DNA of 51,388 nucleotides from a virus. The translations under genes were made by a program, and so were the position numbers. Positions 24,324-32,952 of this stretch are shown one piece after another; the first letter of the stretch is position 1; every line of letters starts with the position of its first letter. Where the stretch lies: the IMG/VR virus record IMGVR_UViG_3300027754_000132, positions 1 to 51,388 of that record; one strand, given 5' to 3'. The notes below the pieces were generated by a model. The model was given only the letters and a program-made list of their open reading frames with translations, did no database searches and was not told the origin of the DNA.

Positions 24324-26342
24324 CTAAGACAGCCATATATCTCCAGCTTTTAAATTTGATGGGTTTGTAACTGCTGGATCACTACTTGAATATCTAATAT
24401 TTTTTACTGAAAGAGTGCCCACTGGATTTGATGCTCCAGAATAGTTAACTACTTTTATCAAGTTACCAAAACTTAGAATTGCTCCACCAAGAGCTCCAAC
24501 TGTAGGAGTATTTACTTGAGTAAAGTTTACTACACCATTATTATATATTTCTAAACCAGAAGCACTCGACTCATCTTCCGAACTTCCTCCCCAAGTCCAA
24601 TCCTTGCTTATCTTTGCGCTCTCTAAAAGCATCCCAGCTATTCTTCCACTATTAGCAGTCACTTCTCCGCTAATAGCGAGGGTAGTTCCATTCCATGTAA
24701 GTTTATCGCCCAACTCAAAAGTTCCATCATCTATATCAAGATAAGAAGAACCGCTTGAAGATTGAACCCTTCCAGTTGTGATAACGTTACCAGTAATATT
24801 AGTAACATTTTCATTTACATCTCCACCAACTATAAAACTACTGCCAGTTGTCCCACCAATAGTGACGCTACCATCTATAGACAAAGTTGATCCATCCCAA
24901 CTTAGTTTATTGCCCAAAGAAAAGTTAGCTTGTCCACCAGAATTTTTACCAACGTAGAAAGCTGTATTGCTACTGGCAAAACTTCCAGTGCCGTAATACA
25001 TTGTATTAGCAGTTATAGTTAAACCACCTATGAAACCATCTACATAAACAGCTTCTTCAAGAATGTCCGTAACATCGTTTTCATTGAGCACATCTGAACC
25101 ATCATCAAGCTTTAAGTTACCCTGTATGGTTAATGTATTGTTTGCCCAACTTAGTTTATTGCCCAAAGAAAAGTTAGCTTGTCCACCAGAATTTTTACCA
25201 ACGTAGAAAGCTGTATTGCTACTGGCAAAACTTCCAGTGCCGTAATACATTGTATTAGCAGTTATAGTTAAACCACCTATGAAACCATCTACATAAACAG
25301 CTTCTTCAAGAATGTCCGTAACATCGTTTGCGTCGAGCACATCTGAACCATCATTAAGCTTTAAGATACCTCGGACAGTTAATGTATTGTTTGCCCATGT
25401 TAATTTGTTCCCCAAAGAGAATTGATCAGTAGCATCAACATAAAAAGCAGTATTAGCATTGTTGTAAAGACCAATCCCATCTGCGTTGTTTGTCAAAAAT
25501 AACGAAGCATTTCCGCTATTGCTTAATTTAGTTATTCCAGTTAAGACCAAACTATTAGCTGTTACATCACCAGTATTAGTGACTTTAAATGGCGCAGTAG
25601 AAAAACTAGAACTATTTGCGCCGCTCCACATGTTTCCGTTTGCATCAACGTGGAATGATGTGGCATCTGATGTTCCTTGATCTTCACCGATGTCTAAACT
25701 AGACCTGATGCTTGCATCATTAAAGACAGCTTTTCCATCACCACTAATTTTCCAACCGGCTCCACCAGTATTTGCAGTTGCTGCGGCGTAGTTATTTGAT
25801 TTTAGGATTGAATTAGTTCCAGCCAGTGTAATAGTATGTGCACCTATTGTGCCAGCTGTTATTTTTGATGCTGTTAAATTACTTATGTATTGGTTGTCAA
25901 TCAATGGAGTTGACTGATCGGTTTGAACCAAAACAGTCCATGGGCCAAGGTTGCCAGTTGTGTCTACTGACCTGACTCTACCCCAATAACTTTTAGCCAC
26001 CGTATCTGTACTGTTTGGTACTGCTACCGTGAACACGTTTGCAGAGTTAAACCCAGCTGAAGTAGGTGTCCCAGTCCCGGCTTGATTATTATACAATTCA
26101 TATTCATATTTATCTATATCTAAATCGTTACTAAAATTAAAAACAAACATCACATTTTGGAATGATGCGTACAGAGCTAGACTGGATATGGCGTCTGGTA
26201 TAGTGGTATCTTTTGGTATTGAAACCAAAATTGAATTACTACTTTCAGAATATACATTTAAATCTGGATTTTTAGTACGAACACTAATAAGGTAATCTCT
26301 GCCAGGTTTTAAATTTTCTATTTTCTTTTTTATTATTGCCAT
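24324..26342 (-). CDS. tail hub/fibre protein with internal 83-residue repeats
   Basis: 672 aa. Residues 1-150 are one Fn3-like domain. L-T-A-S-K-I-T-A-G-T-I-G-A-H-T-I follows, a motif known from the tail-tip J-like/fibre region. The body contains repeats of period 83 residues (S-L-G-N-K-L-S-W-A-N-N-T-L-T ... V-Y-V-D-G-F-I-G-G-L-T-I-T-A-N-T-M-Y-Y), two of them nearly identical. Its ATG directly follows the stop of the 312-aa gene. Likely forms a beta-helical shaft on the tail tip. Confidence 0.85.
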   Translation of the reverse strand: MAIIKKKIENLKPGRDYLISVRTKNPDLNVYSESSNSILVSIPKDTTIPDAISSLALYASFQNVMFVFNFSNDLDIDKYEYELYNNQAGTGTPTSAGFNSANVFTVAVPNSTDTVAKSYWGRVRSVDTTGNLGPWTVLVQTDQSTPLIDNQYISNLTASKITAGTIGAHTITLAGTNSILKSNNYAAATANTGGAGWKISGDGKAVFNDASIRSSLDIGEDQGTSDATSFHVDANGNMWSGANSSSFSTAPFKVTNTGDVTANSLVLTGITKLSNSGNASLFLTNNADGIGLYNNANTAFYVDATDQFSLGNKLTWANNTLTVRGILKLNDGSDVLDANDVTDILEEAVYVDGFIGGLTITANTMYYGTGSFASSNTAFYVGKNSGGQANFSLGNKLSWANNTLTIQGNLKLDDGSDVLNENDVTDILEEAVYVDGFIGGLTITANTMYYGTGSFASSNTAFYVGKNSGGQANFSLGNKLSWDGSTLSIDGSVTIGGTTGSSFIVGGDVNENVTNITGNVITTGRVQSSSGSSYLDIDDGTFELGDKLTWNGTTLAISGEVTANSGRIAGMLLESAKISKDWTWGGSSEDESSASGLEIYNNGVVNFTQVNTPTVGALGGAILSFGNLIKVVNYSGASNPVGTLSVKNIRYSSSDPAVTNPSNLKAGDIWLS
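24897..25329 (-). repeat. 249-bp tandem repeat in tail gene
   Basis: 24897-25080 and 25146-25329 are essentially identical over 184 bases at a spacing of 249 bases (83 codons). A third diverged copy follows from about 25395. Such low divergence in a virion gene suggests recent duplication. Confidence 0.9.
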
Positions 26343-27281
26343 TTATCCACTCCCGCTTACGACTCTACCTAATAGAGTAGAGCTTATTTCTTCTTTTTGC
26401 AAACTTAAAGAATTATCTAAAGTAAAAGTATATTTTTTAATATTAACTTTTCCATCAGAAGATAATAGATTTTTTTCAAAATTAGAAACTATTTCAAAAA
26501 CATACTTTTTATAAGAAAGATTAGTTCTTGAAAAAACAACTACATTCTTTAATTCAGTTTGATTATATAGATCAATATCCTGCCAATCAATCTCAATAGC
26601 ATTATCCGATTGTAGATCAGAGCCATAGGAACTAATTTTTATCTCAAATTTACCATAACCTGGACCTTTATCACAATATAAAGAAAAATTAGGACCAGTA
26701 AATGTTCCTATCAAAGATGCCCCCGCTTTTAAGCTTAATCCATTACTCCATTCAGAATCGGCGTTTAAAAAAGAAAAATTATAATACCCTAAAGAAGAAG
26801 GACTTCTTTCATATGAAGATATGTTAACATCCTCCTCGGAACTTACAAACTCTGCACTTGCTTCTAGACATTCTTGATATACACCAGATGGAATATTCTT
26901 TTTAATTAACTTTAAATTTTTGGTTTTATAATAAAGGCTATATTGTTTAGAAATTTTTATGTCTTTTGGATGATTTTCTGCGGCTTTAAAATAAACAAGA
27001 TTACCAACTACCTGTGTAGTAACTGGAATAAAAGAATCACTTACAGAAGAAACATCTTCATATACTACAAGATAAGAATCCGGTTCTATTATGTCATCTT
27101 TTTCAAATTGACCATTATTTTCAACCAAAGTATAGAAAGTATCTACTTTAAGATTTAGTGTATCCACAAACAACCAAGCGTCTTTTACTATGTCTTCTTT
27201 GGGGGTAGGAAAAGTAATTTTTTTTCTTAAATTTGGATATACCTCAACTTCATCCAAATCTAAATATTTAAACCAAGCCAT
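26343..27281 (-). CDS. tail-region protein, 312 aa, unknown
   Basis: 312 aa. Beta-rich, with K-Y-L-D-L-D-E-V-E-V-Y at the start and V-V-F-S-R-T-N-L-S-Y-K-K-Y-V-F-E-I-V near the end. No catalytic motif. It is coupled by stop-start contact to the 672-aa tail protein downstream and lies 2 bases after the 520-aa gene. Likely a tail or baseplate component. Confidence 0.7.
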   Translation of the reverse strand: MAWFKYLDLDEVEVYPNLRKKITFPTPKEDIVKDAWLFVDTLNLKVDTFYTLVENNGQFEKDDIIEPDSYLVVYEDVSSVSDSFIPVTTQVVGNLVYFKAAENHPKDIKISKQYSLYYKTKNLKLIKKNIPSGVYQECLEASAEFVSSEEDVNISSYERSPSSLGYYNFSFLNADSEWSNGLSLKAGASLIGTFTGPNFSLYCDKGPGYGKFEIKISSYGSDLQSDNAIEIDWQDIDLYNQTELKNVVVFSRTNLSYKKYVFEIVSNFEKNLLSSDGKVNIKKYTFTLDNSLSLQKEEISSTLLGRVVSGSG

Positions 27282-27283
27282 TT

Positions 27284-28846
27284 TTAAACCTCATATATAG
27301 AAACTTCATACTCATACTTAAGTAAATCTAAATCATTAATACTTAAAGATATTATTGCATCAACTACTGGAACACCACCATCTATTATATCTTGTTTAAT
27401 TTCAGTTATCTCTATCGAAGTAGGTAACGGTGTTTCTCCAGTTAACTTAATTTTTGGTGTTTCATAATCTATATCTGTAGATTTTATTTTAGAAGTTCCA
27501 TCTACACCATTATGTGCATGTCCAGAAATAGAAACTCCATCTATTTTTGCATTATTGGCGATAGCAACATCTCCACTTATAGTGCCACCTTCAGTTAATA
27601 GATACTGGGGATGGTGATTAAGTTGTAAATTATGTAAGCTCCCATGATCTGAAAGTAAATCACTCTGATCCTTATATGTAATATGCGACTGTTTATAGAT
27701 TGCAGAATATGAATCTTCAGTTATTTTTTTAACTATTATCTTTTTGATTTGACCTTTATATGAAAGTTGGAAAATATAATTAGAGTACTTTCTTTTATCT
27801 TTTATTAAGTCTAATATTCTTTCCATTCTTCCTCTTATAATTTGGTTTCTTTGTACCAAGTCACTTAAAATCATTCCAAAATTACCATTCATTACATTTG
27901 TTGCAATAACTAGCTCTTCTGATAAAACAGGAAGTTGAGAGGAAAAGGTGGTCGTATAAAAATTCATTTCCATTGGAGCCACTATTTTTGTTTTAAAATT
28001 TAAAGATTGTGTCAAATATCTATCATAAAAAATATTACAATTATCAACGTAATCTCTTTTTAAATTATTTAATAAATTGATAATTTCTTCATTTAATGCT
28101 TCTAATCTAATCGCAAAAAATGCTTGGAATTCAACGGCTTGTTTTTCAGTAACCTTATCCAATTCGGAAGCTGGGATTTCTCCTGGTGTCGATGTGATTG
28201 ATTCGGCAATGCGCTGCGTGCATTGTTGCGCTGCTTTTGCCCATGAGTCGAATTGCACTGCGACCTGCTTCTCTGCGTCATCTTCATATTGCTCCTGGAA
28301 ATTTATTAATATAAAACTTTTAATATAATAGGCTTCGTTTAACATGGCTACTAGCAAAGTTCTAAAATTCAATAAATAAGAAAAAACACTTTGTGAAGAA
28401 ACCTGGTTAAATTCAGCTATAAATCTTCTTGCTACAGTAGATGTAGATCTTTCTGCATATTTGTATTCCTCAAAACATATAAAAGCTGGTTCCGGCAAAG
28501 TTATATCATTATACTTGCATAGTTCCTCCCAAAGTTTAGTGTGTGTTTCTTGTAAATTAGGTGTTAATGTTTCATTCAAATAAATCTTATATAAGATTTT
28601 TTCAAGCGAATTTATTGTATTATTTATATAGTTATATACCTGAATAGATTGATTTCTTAAAAAATCAATATTTATACTATAAACTGGATTTAATGAATAA
28701 TTTAAAGGCGTATTAGATGGATTTCTATAAACCCCATTAACATCGTTATCTTTAGATGATTCCCCAAAAAATGATACATCAGATTTATAATCATTAAATA
28801 CTGATTGATTTGCACCAAAATCATTTTGAATATTATTTACTGACAT
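27284..28846 (-). CDS. tail structural protein with coiled coil and HAHNGVDG motif
   Basis: 520 aa. Residues 50-350 are largely helical (Q-V-Y-N-Y-I-N-N-T-I-N-S-L-E-K-I and E-A-L-N-E-E-I-I-N-L-L-N-N-L-K). Near residue 430 is I-D-G-V-S-I-S-G-H-A-H-N-G-V-D-G-T-S-K-I, a motif common in phage fibre or baseplate proteins. It starts six bases after the terminase stop. A tail or baseplate role is inferred from motif and location. Confidence 0.75.
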   Translation of the reverse strand: MSVNNIQNDFGANQSVFNDYKSDVSFFGESSKDNDVNGVYRNPSNTPLNYSLNPVYSINIDFLRNQSIQVYNYINNTINSLEKILYKIYLNETLTPNLQETHTKLWEELCKYNDITLPEPAFICFEEYKYAERSTSTVARRFIAEFNQVSSQSVFSYLLNFRTLLVAMLNEAYYIKSFILINFQEQYEDDAEKQVAVQFDSWAKAAQQCTQRIAESITSTPGEIPASELDKVTEKQAVEFQAFFAIRLEALNEEIINLLNNLKRDYVDNCNIFYDRYLTQSLNFKTKIVAPMEMNFYTTTFSSQLPVLSEELVIATNVMNGNFGMILSDLVQRNQIIRGRMERILDLIKDKRKYSNYIFQLSYKGQIKKIIVKKITEDSYSAIYKQSHITYKDQSDLLSDHGSLHNLQLNHHPQYLLTEGGTISGDVAIANNAKIDGVSISGHAHNGVDGTSKIKSTDIDYETPKIKLTGETPLPTSIEITEIKQDIIDGGVPVVDAIISLSINDLDLLKYEYEVSIYEV

Positions 28847-28852
28847 AATTGC

Positions 28853-30703
28853 CTAAAACATCTTTCTTTGGGCTGTGCCATTTTGTGAACCTTTTTTAGA
28901 AAACTTTGCCGGGGCAAGCTTTGAAGCCCTACCCGTTAAAGCATACTTTGGTTCTTTATCTTCATCTGCAACAGTATTCACTTTTGGCATATAAAAATCG
29001 TTTGAGAAAGATTCCGTATTAGTGGCATAGTTGCCACCAGAAAACTCACCATAATTTTGAGTTATTGCTAAAAGAGCCAACATCAAAGCATCGTGCGCGT
29101 GATCCATTGCAGTTCCGCTTGCCTCAAAAATAGGTCTTCCTAATTGGGTAGTTCTTATAACAATATAAGATATTAGTTGCAAGTATAATTCTTCATCTGT
29201 TTCTGGAAATAAAATTCTTTCTTTTTCTAAAAATTGTCTTACGTTATCAACCATAAAAGGTTTCATTTCTTTTTTTACCAGCATCTTAGTGTATGGGTCT
29301 CTGACTTCTACTGACTCAGCAAAAGAAACACCCCTAACTTTTTCCTTCAAACCAGACCTAGGATTTTCTATGCCATATTTATGTAATAATTCCACCTGCA
29401 CTTCACCATAACCTCTGTCTACATAGATGTGCTTTGGTTTAAAAATATCATTTAATTGATAGATTCTATCTACAGCTTTAGTCAATGTATATTCAGATTT
29501 ATCTATTTCCTCTCTATACACCACTCGACATTTGCCCCTAAATCTTTCGTCTTCATAATTTTCGGCACATACTTCAACAATAACAATATTTGTGCCAGCA
29601 CCGTATTTATCCCAGTCAACACCTATAACATGGAATGATCTAGCGGAAGTAAGTTGAGCGTCATACGTCCATGCAGGAGATATGAATGCTTTGTCTACAA
29701 ACTTTCTTGGGTATACACCTTCTGAATCTTCACCCCAATCAGCTTCTATTTCATGGCGATAACCCATCTCCGTATATTGCTCTCGGAATTCATCTTCCTG
29801 TTCTTTAGAGAAGTATGGGTTGCAATATGAAGGATACCAAAATTCCTTAAATCTTTCGGATCTACACCATTCCCAAAATTTTTCTCTTCTACCAGTTGGA
29901 GTAGAAGCACCAATCATCATCTTGTCAGGTTGATCTTCTGCAGTTTTTTGCAACATAGCATAAAGTGCATCAAGGTCATCCGTATGCATATAATCCATTT
30001 CGTCCAATACGATTACGTGTGCTTCTTGACCACGAGCTACGTCTGACTTTCCTCCAGAACGCATACCAGATGTAAAAAATCTAATCGTTGAACCATTAGA
30101 AAATTCCATCATAAATTGAGGACTACTAACTTTTCTTGTTATCGAATTCATAACAACTTCATTTTTGCCGGCTATTCTTCCAATCTCCTGATATATAAGT
30201 TCTACTTGAGTTTTCATTGGGGCAATAACTAGACATCTACCATCTTTGTGGGTATAACTATAATGCAGCAGTGTTATAGCAAGTGTAAAAGTTTTTCCTA
30301 AACGACGACCAGCTCTTAAAACTTTTCTAAGTGATGGATCTCTCAAAATCAGAATTTGATATACTCTTGGATTAACTTGTAGAAAATGTTTTGCCCACAT
30401 AACTGGATCTTTAGCGATATGCATTTGTCTTTGCTGTTCGCCGGAAATACCTAAATCTAAAAGTTCTTTGTCTATTTCAAAAGGTTCATCAATTATAAAA
30501 GCTAATTCTTTATTTGTTAATTTTCTTTCAGTTATTGGAGTACCATCAGCCCAGTTTATATGTTGAAGTTTATTTTCAAAAACCCATTCAATTCTATTAA
30601 CTTGTTTAAATAATTCTATATCTTGATCTTTAACTAATTCAAGCAAGTCTTCTCTAGATAAAGTTTGTAATTTTTTTCTAAATTCTTTTGTTTTATTATC
30701 CAT
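28853..30703 (-). CDS. terL: large terminase subunit
   Basis: 616 aa. ATPase: Walker A R-A-G-R-R-L-G-K-T at about 130-138 and Walker B H-V-I-V-L-D-E at about 229-235. Coupling motif G-A-S-T-P-T at about 265-270. RNase H-like nuclease: G-V-D-W-D at about 361-365, Y-V-D-R-G-Y-G-E-V, and D-H-A-H-D-A-L near the end, supplying the acidic metal ligands. It packages DNA through the portal and cuts it. N-terminal 100 residues are an unusual helical extension. No small-terminase gene was recognised. Confidence 0.95.
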   Translation of the reverse strand: MDNKTKEFRKKLQTLSREDLLELVKDQDIELFKQVNRIEWVFENKLQHINWADGTPITERKLTNKELAFIIDEPFEIDKELLDLGISGEQQRQMHIAKDPVMWAKHFLQVNPRVYQILILRDPSLRKVLRAGRRLGKTFTLAITLLHYSYTHKDGRCLVIAPMKTQVELIYQEIGRIAGKNEVVMNSITRKVSSPQFMMEFSNGSTIRFFTSGMRSGGKSDVARGQEAHVIVLDEMDYMHTDDLDALYAMLQKTAEDQPDKMMIGASTPTGRREKFWEWCRSERFKEFWYPSYCNPYFSKEQEDEFREQYTEMGYRHEIEADWGEDSEGVYPRKFVDKAFISPAWTYDAQLTSARSFHVIGVDWDKYGAGTNIVIVEVCAENYEDERFRGKCRVVYREEIDKSEYTLTKAVDRIYQLNDIFKPKHIYVDRGYGEVQVELLHKYGIENPRSGLKEKVRGVSFAESVEVRDPYTKMLVKKEMKPFMVDNVRQFLEKERILFPETDEELYLQLISYIVIRTTQLGRPIFEASGTAMDHAHDALMLALLAITQNYGEFSGGNYATNTESFSNDFYMPKVNTVADEDKEPKYALTGRASKLAPAKFSKKGSQNGTAQRKMF

Positions 30704-30705
30704 AA

Positions 30706-32151
30706 TTAACCAAAATGTGCAGACATCATTGACGCTTCTGAGCCCAAAGCACTTCGTGCATTTAATCTTGAATTTTGTATAGCCATAACACCTCTTGACC
30801 TAGAAGTCGCAGCTGCTTCAGTATCCCTATAACCCATGCCAAAAACTGGTTTACTAAATGAACCTTGTAAAGATTTTTCTGCGTCGCTAGCTAAGTTTAT
30901 ACCACTTTTGATTAATTCGCCACCTATTCTGCCAACATCGTAAACTAATTTTGCAGTGGCTAAAAAATTGATTCCAGGCATTGCTTGAGCAAAACCTCTC
31001 ATTGCTAAAACCTTTGCTCCAGTTTTAGTTCCAAGAGCTTCCATACCACCCTTAAATCCAAGTGTTTTTAAAACACCTTCTTTCAAAATAGATTGAGCTG
31101 CAACTTCTCCAGTTAGGGCAGTTCCCTCTGAACCAATTATACCTTTACCTAAAGCTTCTGTCATATGTGTTAATGCTTGTTTTGCGCCTTTTTGTGCAGC
31201 TCCTTCTGTGAATTCTCCAAAGCCTAAAGCGCCTCGCGCATACCCGGCCATATAACGAGTACCTTTTCCGGCCATAGATGAGGCAAGTAGGTCGCCCCTA
31301 GCCCCAATTTCGCCACTTACAACACTAACTCCACCCACTGTCTTTTCAGAAACGGCAGTAGCCATTCCCGTAGACATTGCATTACCAGAACTTGTCATTC
31401 TCTCTAACATTGGTATACCGGTTGGGGACCCAAAAGTTAATGTTGTTAAACTTGGATTATTCATGGCAGCCATTCTCTGTATACCAATATCTGATCTACC
31501 TAATCTTGATAAAGCGCGTCTGCTTCCATTTAAAGCTTTACGTTCCAACAAATCCATTTTTCTTCCAGCTGTTATACCAGCAAATAAACCTGGACCCAAT
31601 ATATTTTCCGTGTCATTTGCACCAGAATTTTTAGCTATCTTTCCTAAAGGGCCAAATCTTTTTGTGCCCATACCTCTTACGCCTTGGGCGTATGTATACG
31701 TTCCTTCTTCATTGCTGAACATACTAATACTTGAACCACGTCTTAAAGCCCTTGGTCTAGCAGTTAATGTATTAACTTTTGCTCCATAAAATAATGGGTG
31801 ATGCTCACCAGCCTCTCCTAATAATCTTGCTCCTCTTGTACTATTTTTTCCAATCTGCAAAAATTGTTCACCAGATTTTAAATCTCCTGCGTCGAGGCTC
31901 ATTGAGCCTTTTCTAAATGCCCCATATCTTCTGGCGGCTTTATTTGCACGTCTAGATAAAAAGCGACTTGACGAACGATCATCCATGAAACCGCCGCCAG
32001 CCATAATTGTTCTAGCACCTCTACCGGCTTGGACGAAGATCCCACCAGCTACGCTTGGTTGAGCTTCCATAAGTCTGCTAAATGTAGAAGGACGTTCTTC
32101 TCCCGGCATATACCTTTGTGGCATACCTAAATTTGGGTCTATATATGCCAC
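30706..32151 (-). CDS. Gly/Ala/Arg-rich virion-region protein, 481 aa
   Basis: GTG start overlapping the previous stop as TAGTG. Basic, Gly/Ala/Met/Arg-rich, with short hydrophobic segments near the C terminus (M-P-G-I-N-F-L-A-T-A-K-L-V-Y-D-V-G). No family recognised. Position between the 265-aa glycine-zipper protein and terminase, and composition, suggest an internal or DNA-ejection protein, but this is inferred. Confidence 0.65.
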   Translation of the reverse strand: MAYIDPNLGMPQRYMPGEERPSTFSRLMEAQPSVAGGIFVQAGRGARTIMAGGGFMDDRSSSRFLSRRANKAARRYGAFRKGSMSLDAGDLKSGEQFLQIGKNSTRGARLLGEAGEHHPLFYGAKVNTLTARPRALRRGSSISMFSNEEGTYTYAQGVRGMGTKRFGPLGKIAKNSGANDTENILGPGLFAGITAGRKMDLLERKALNGSRRALSRLGRSDIGIQRMAAMNNPSLTTLTFGSPTGIPMLERMTSSGNAMSTGMATAVSEKTVGGVSVVSGEIGARGDLLASSMAGKGTRYMAGYARGALGFGEFTEGAAQKGAKQALTHMTEALGKGIIGSEGTALTGEVAAQSILKEGVLKTLGFKGGMEALGTKTGAKVLAMRGFAQAMPGINFLATAKLVYDVGRIGGELIKSGINLASDAEKSLQGSFSKPVFGMGYRDTEAAATSRSRGVMAIQNSRLNARSALGSEASMMSAHFG

Positions 32152-32948
32152 TAGTATCCGCCCCTAGAGTTGTGCATTCCCAAAACTATATTGCCGCTTG
32201 CATTCAAATTTTGCGCCATAAGTGTTGAAGTATTGTATGGGCTTCTAGCCAATAGGCCCATATTGTCATGTATCCTAGATGCGGTCATTGCTGGTATAGC
32301 TGCAGTTCCGGCTATTGCACCGCCAATTGCACCAATTGCACCGCCGATCATGCCGCCTTTTGTACCTTTTGATAGTCCACCTATTGCGCCACCGACCAAC
32401 CCGCCCAATACTGTTCCAGTAATAGTAGAACCTATTTGATTACCTATGGTTGGCCTAGGTCCATATATGCCAAAAGTTTCATGCAATGCACCAGCTCCAG
32501 TACCAGCAACTACACCGCCCGCAATACCGAAGCTCATTGCAGCTTTTCTAAATTCTGATCCTTCCATTATCTTACTTGCTGCACCACCACCCAATGCTCC
32601 ACCAATTACCGCACCAGCTACACCCATAGCTACTGCGCCACCTGCCCCGCCCATTCCAGCTGCACCGAGAAATCTTCCAGACATAGGCCTTCCCATAAAT
32701 GCTTCATCTGCACTTGGATCATCAAAAGCAGCATCTAGTAATGCCTCTTTAGGAGAAGAGCCTATTCCCTTAATCATGCCACCAGCTAGGGCTGTACCTA
32801 AAAGTAATTTTGTCCCCGAACTTCTACCTGCTTCGGCAATGTTTTTTCCCGCAAACCTGCCAACACCTTTGCCAGCTCCGACCATATTTCTGCCCGCAAA
32901 CCCAGCACCTTCGACGATTGTTCTCCCTAATGTATCAAGCAAGCTCAT
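32151..32948 (-). CDS. glycine-zipper membrane-type protein, 265 aa
   Basis: Several glycine-zipper stretches: G-A-A-G-M-G-G-A-G-G-A-V-A-M-G-V-A-G-A-V and G-T-V-L-G-G-L-V-G-G-A-I-G-G-L. They are typical of proteins that insert into or associate with membranes. Small start, L-L-G-T-A-L-A-G-G-M-I-K-G, and G-N-Q-I-G-S-T-I-T-G. Its location fits an ejection-channel or internal virion protein. No other motif. Confidence 0.65.
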   Translation of the reverse strand: MSLLDTLGRTIVEGAGFAGRNMVGAGKGVGRFAGKNIAEAGRSSGTKLLLGTALAGGMIKGIGSSPKEALLDAAFDDPSADEAFMGRPMSGRFLGAAGMGGAGGAVAMGVAGAVIGGALGGGAASKIMEGSEFRKAAMSFGIAGGVVAGTGAGALHETFGIYGPRPTIGNQIGSTITGTVLGGLVGGAIGGLSKGTKGGMIGGAIGAIGGAIAGTAAIPAMTASRIHDNMGLLARSPYNTSTLMAQNLNASGNIVLGMHNSRGGY

Positions 32949-32952
32949 TTAA

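Noticed and set aside
32446-32952. Plus-strand Pro/Ala-rich 168-aa ORF
   Set aside because: Antisense of the glycine-zipper gene; Pro arises from Gly codons read backwards.
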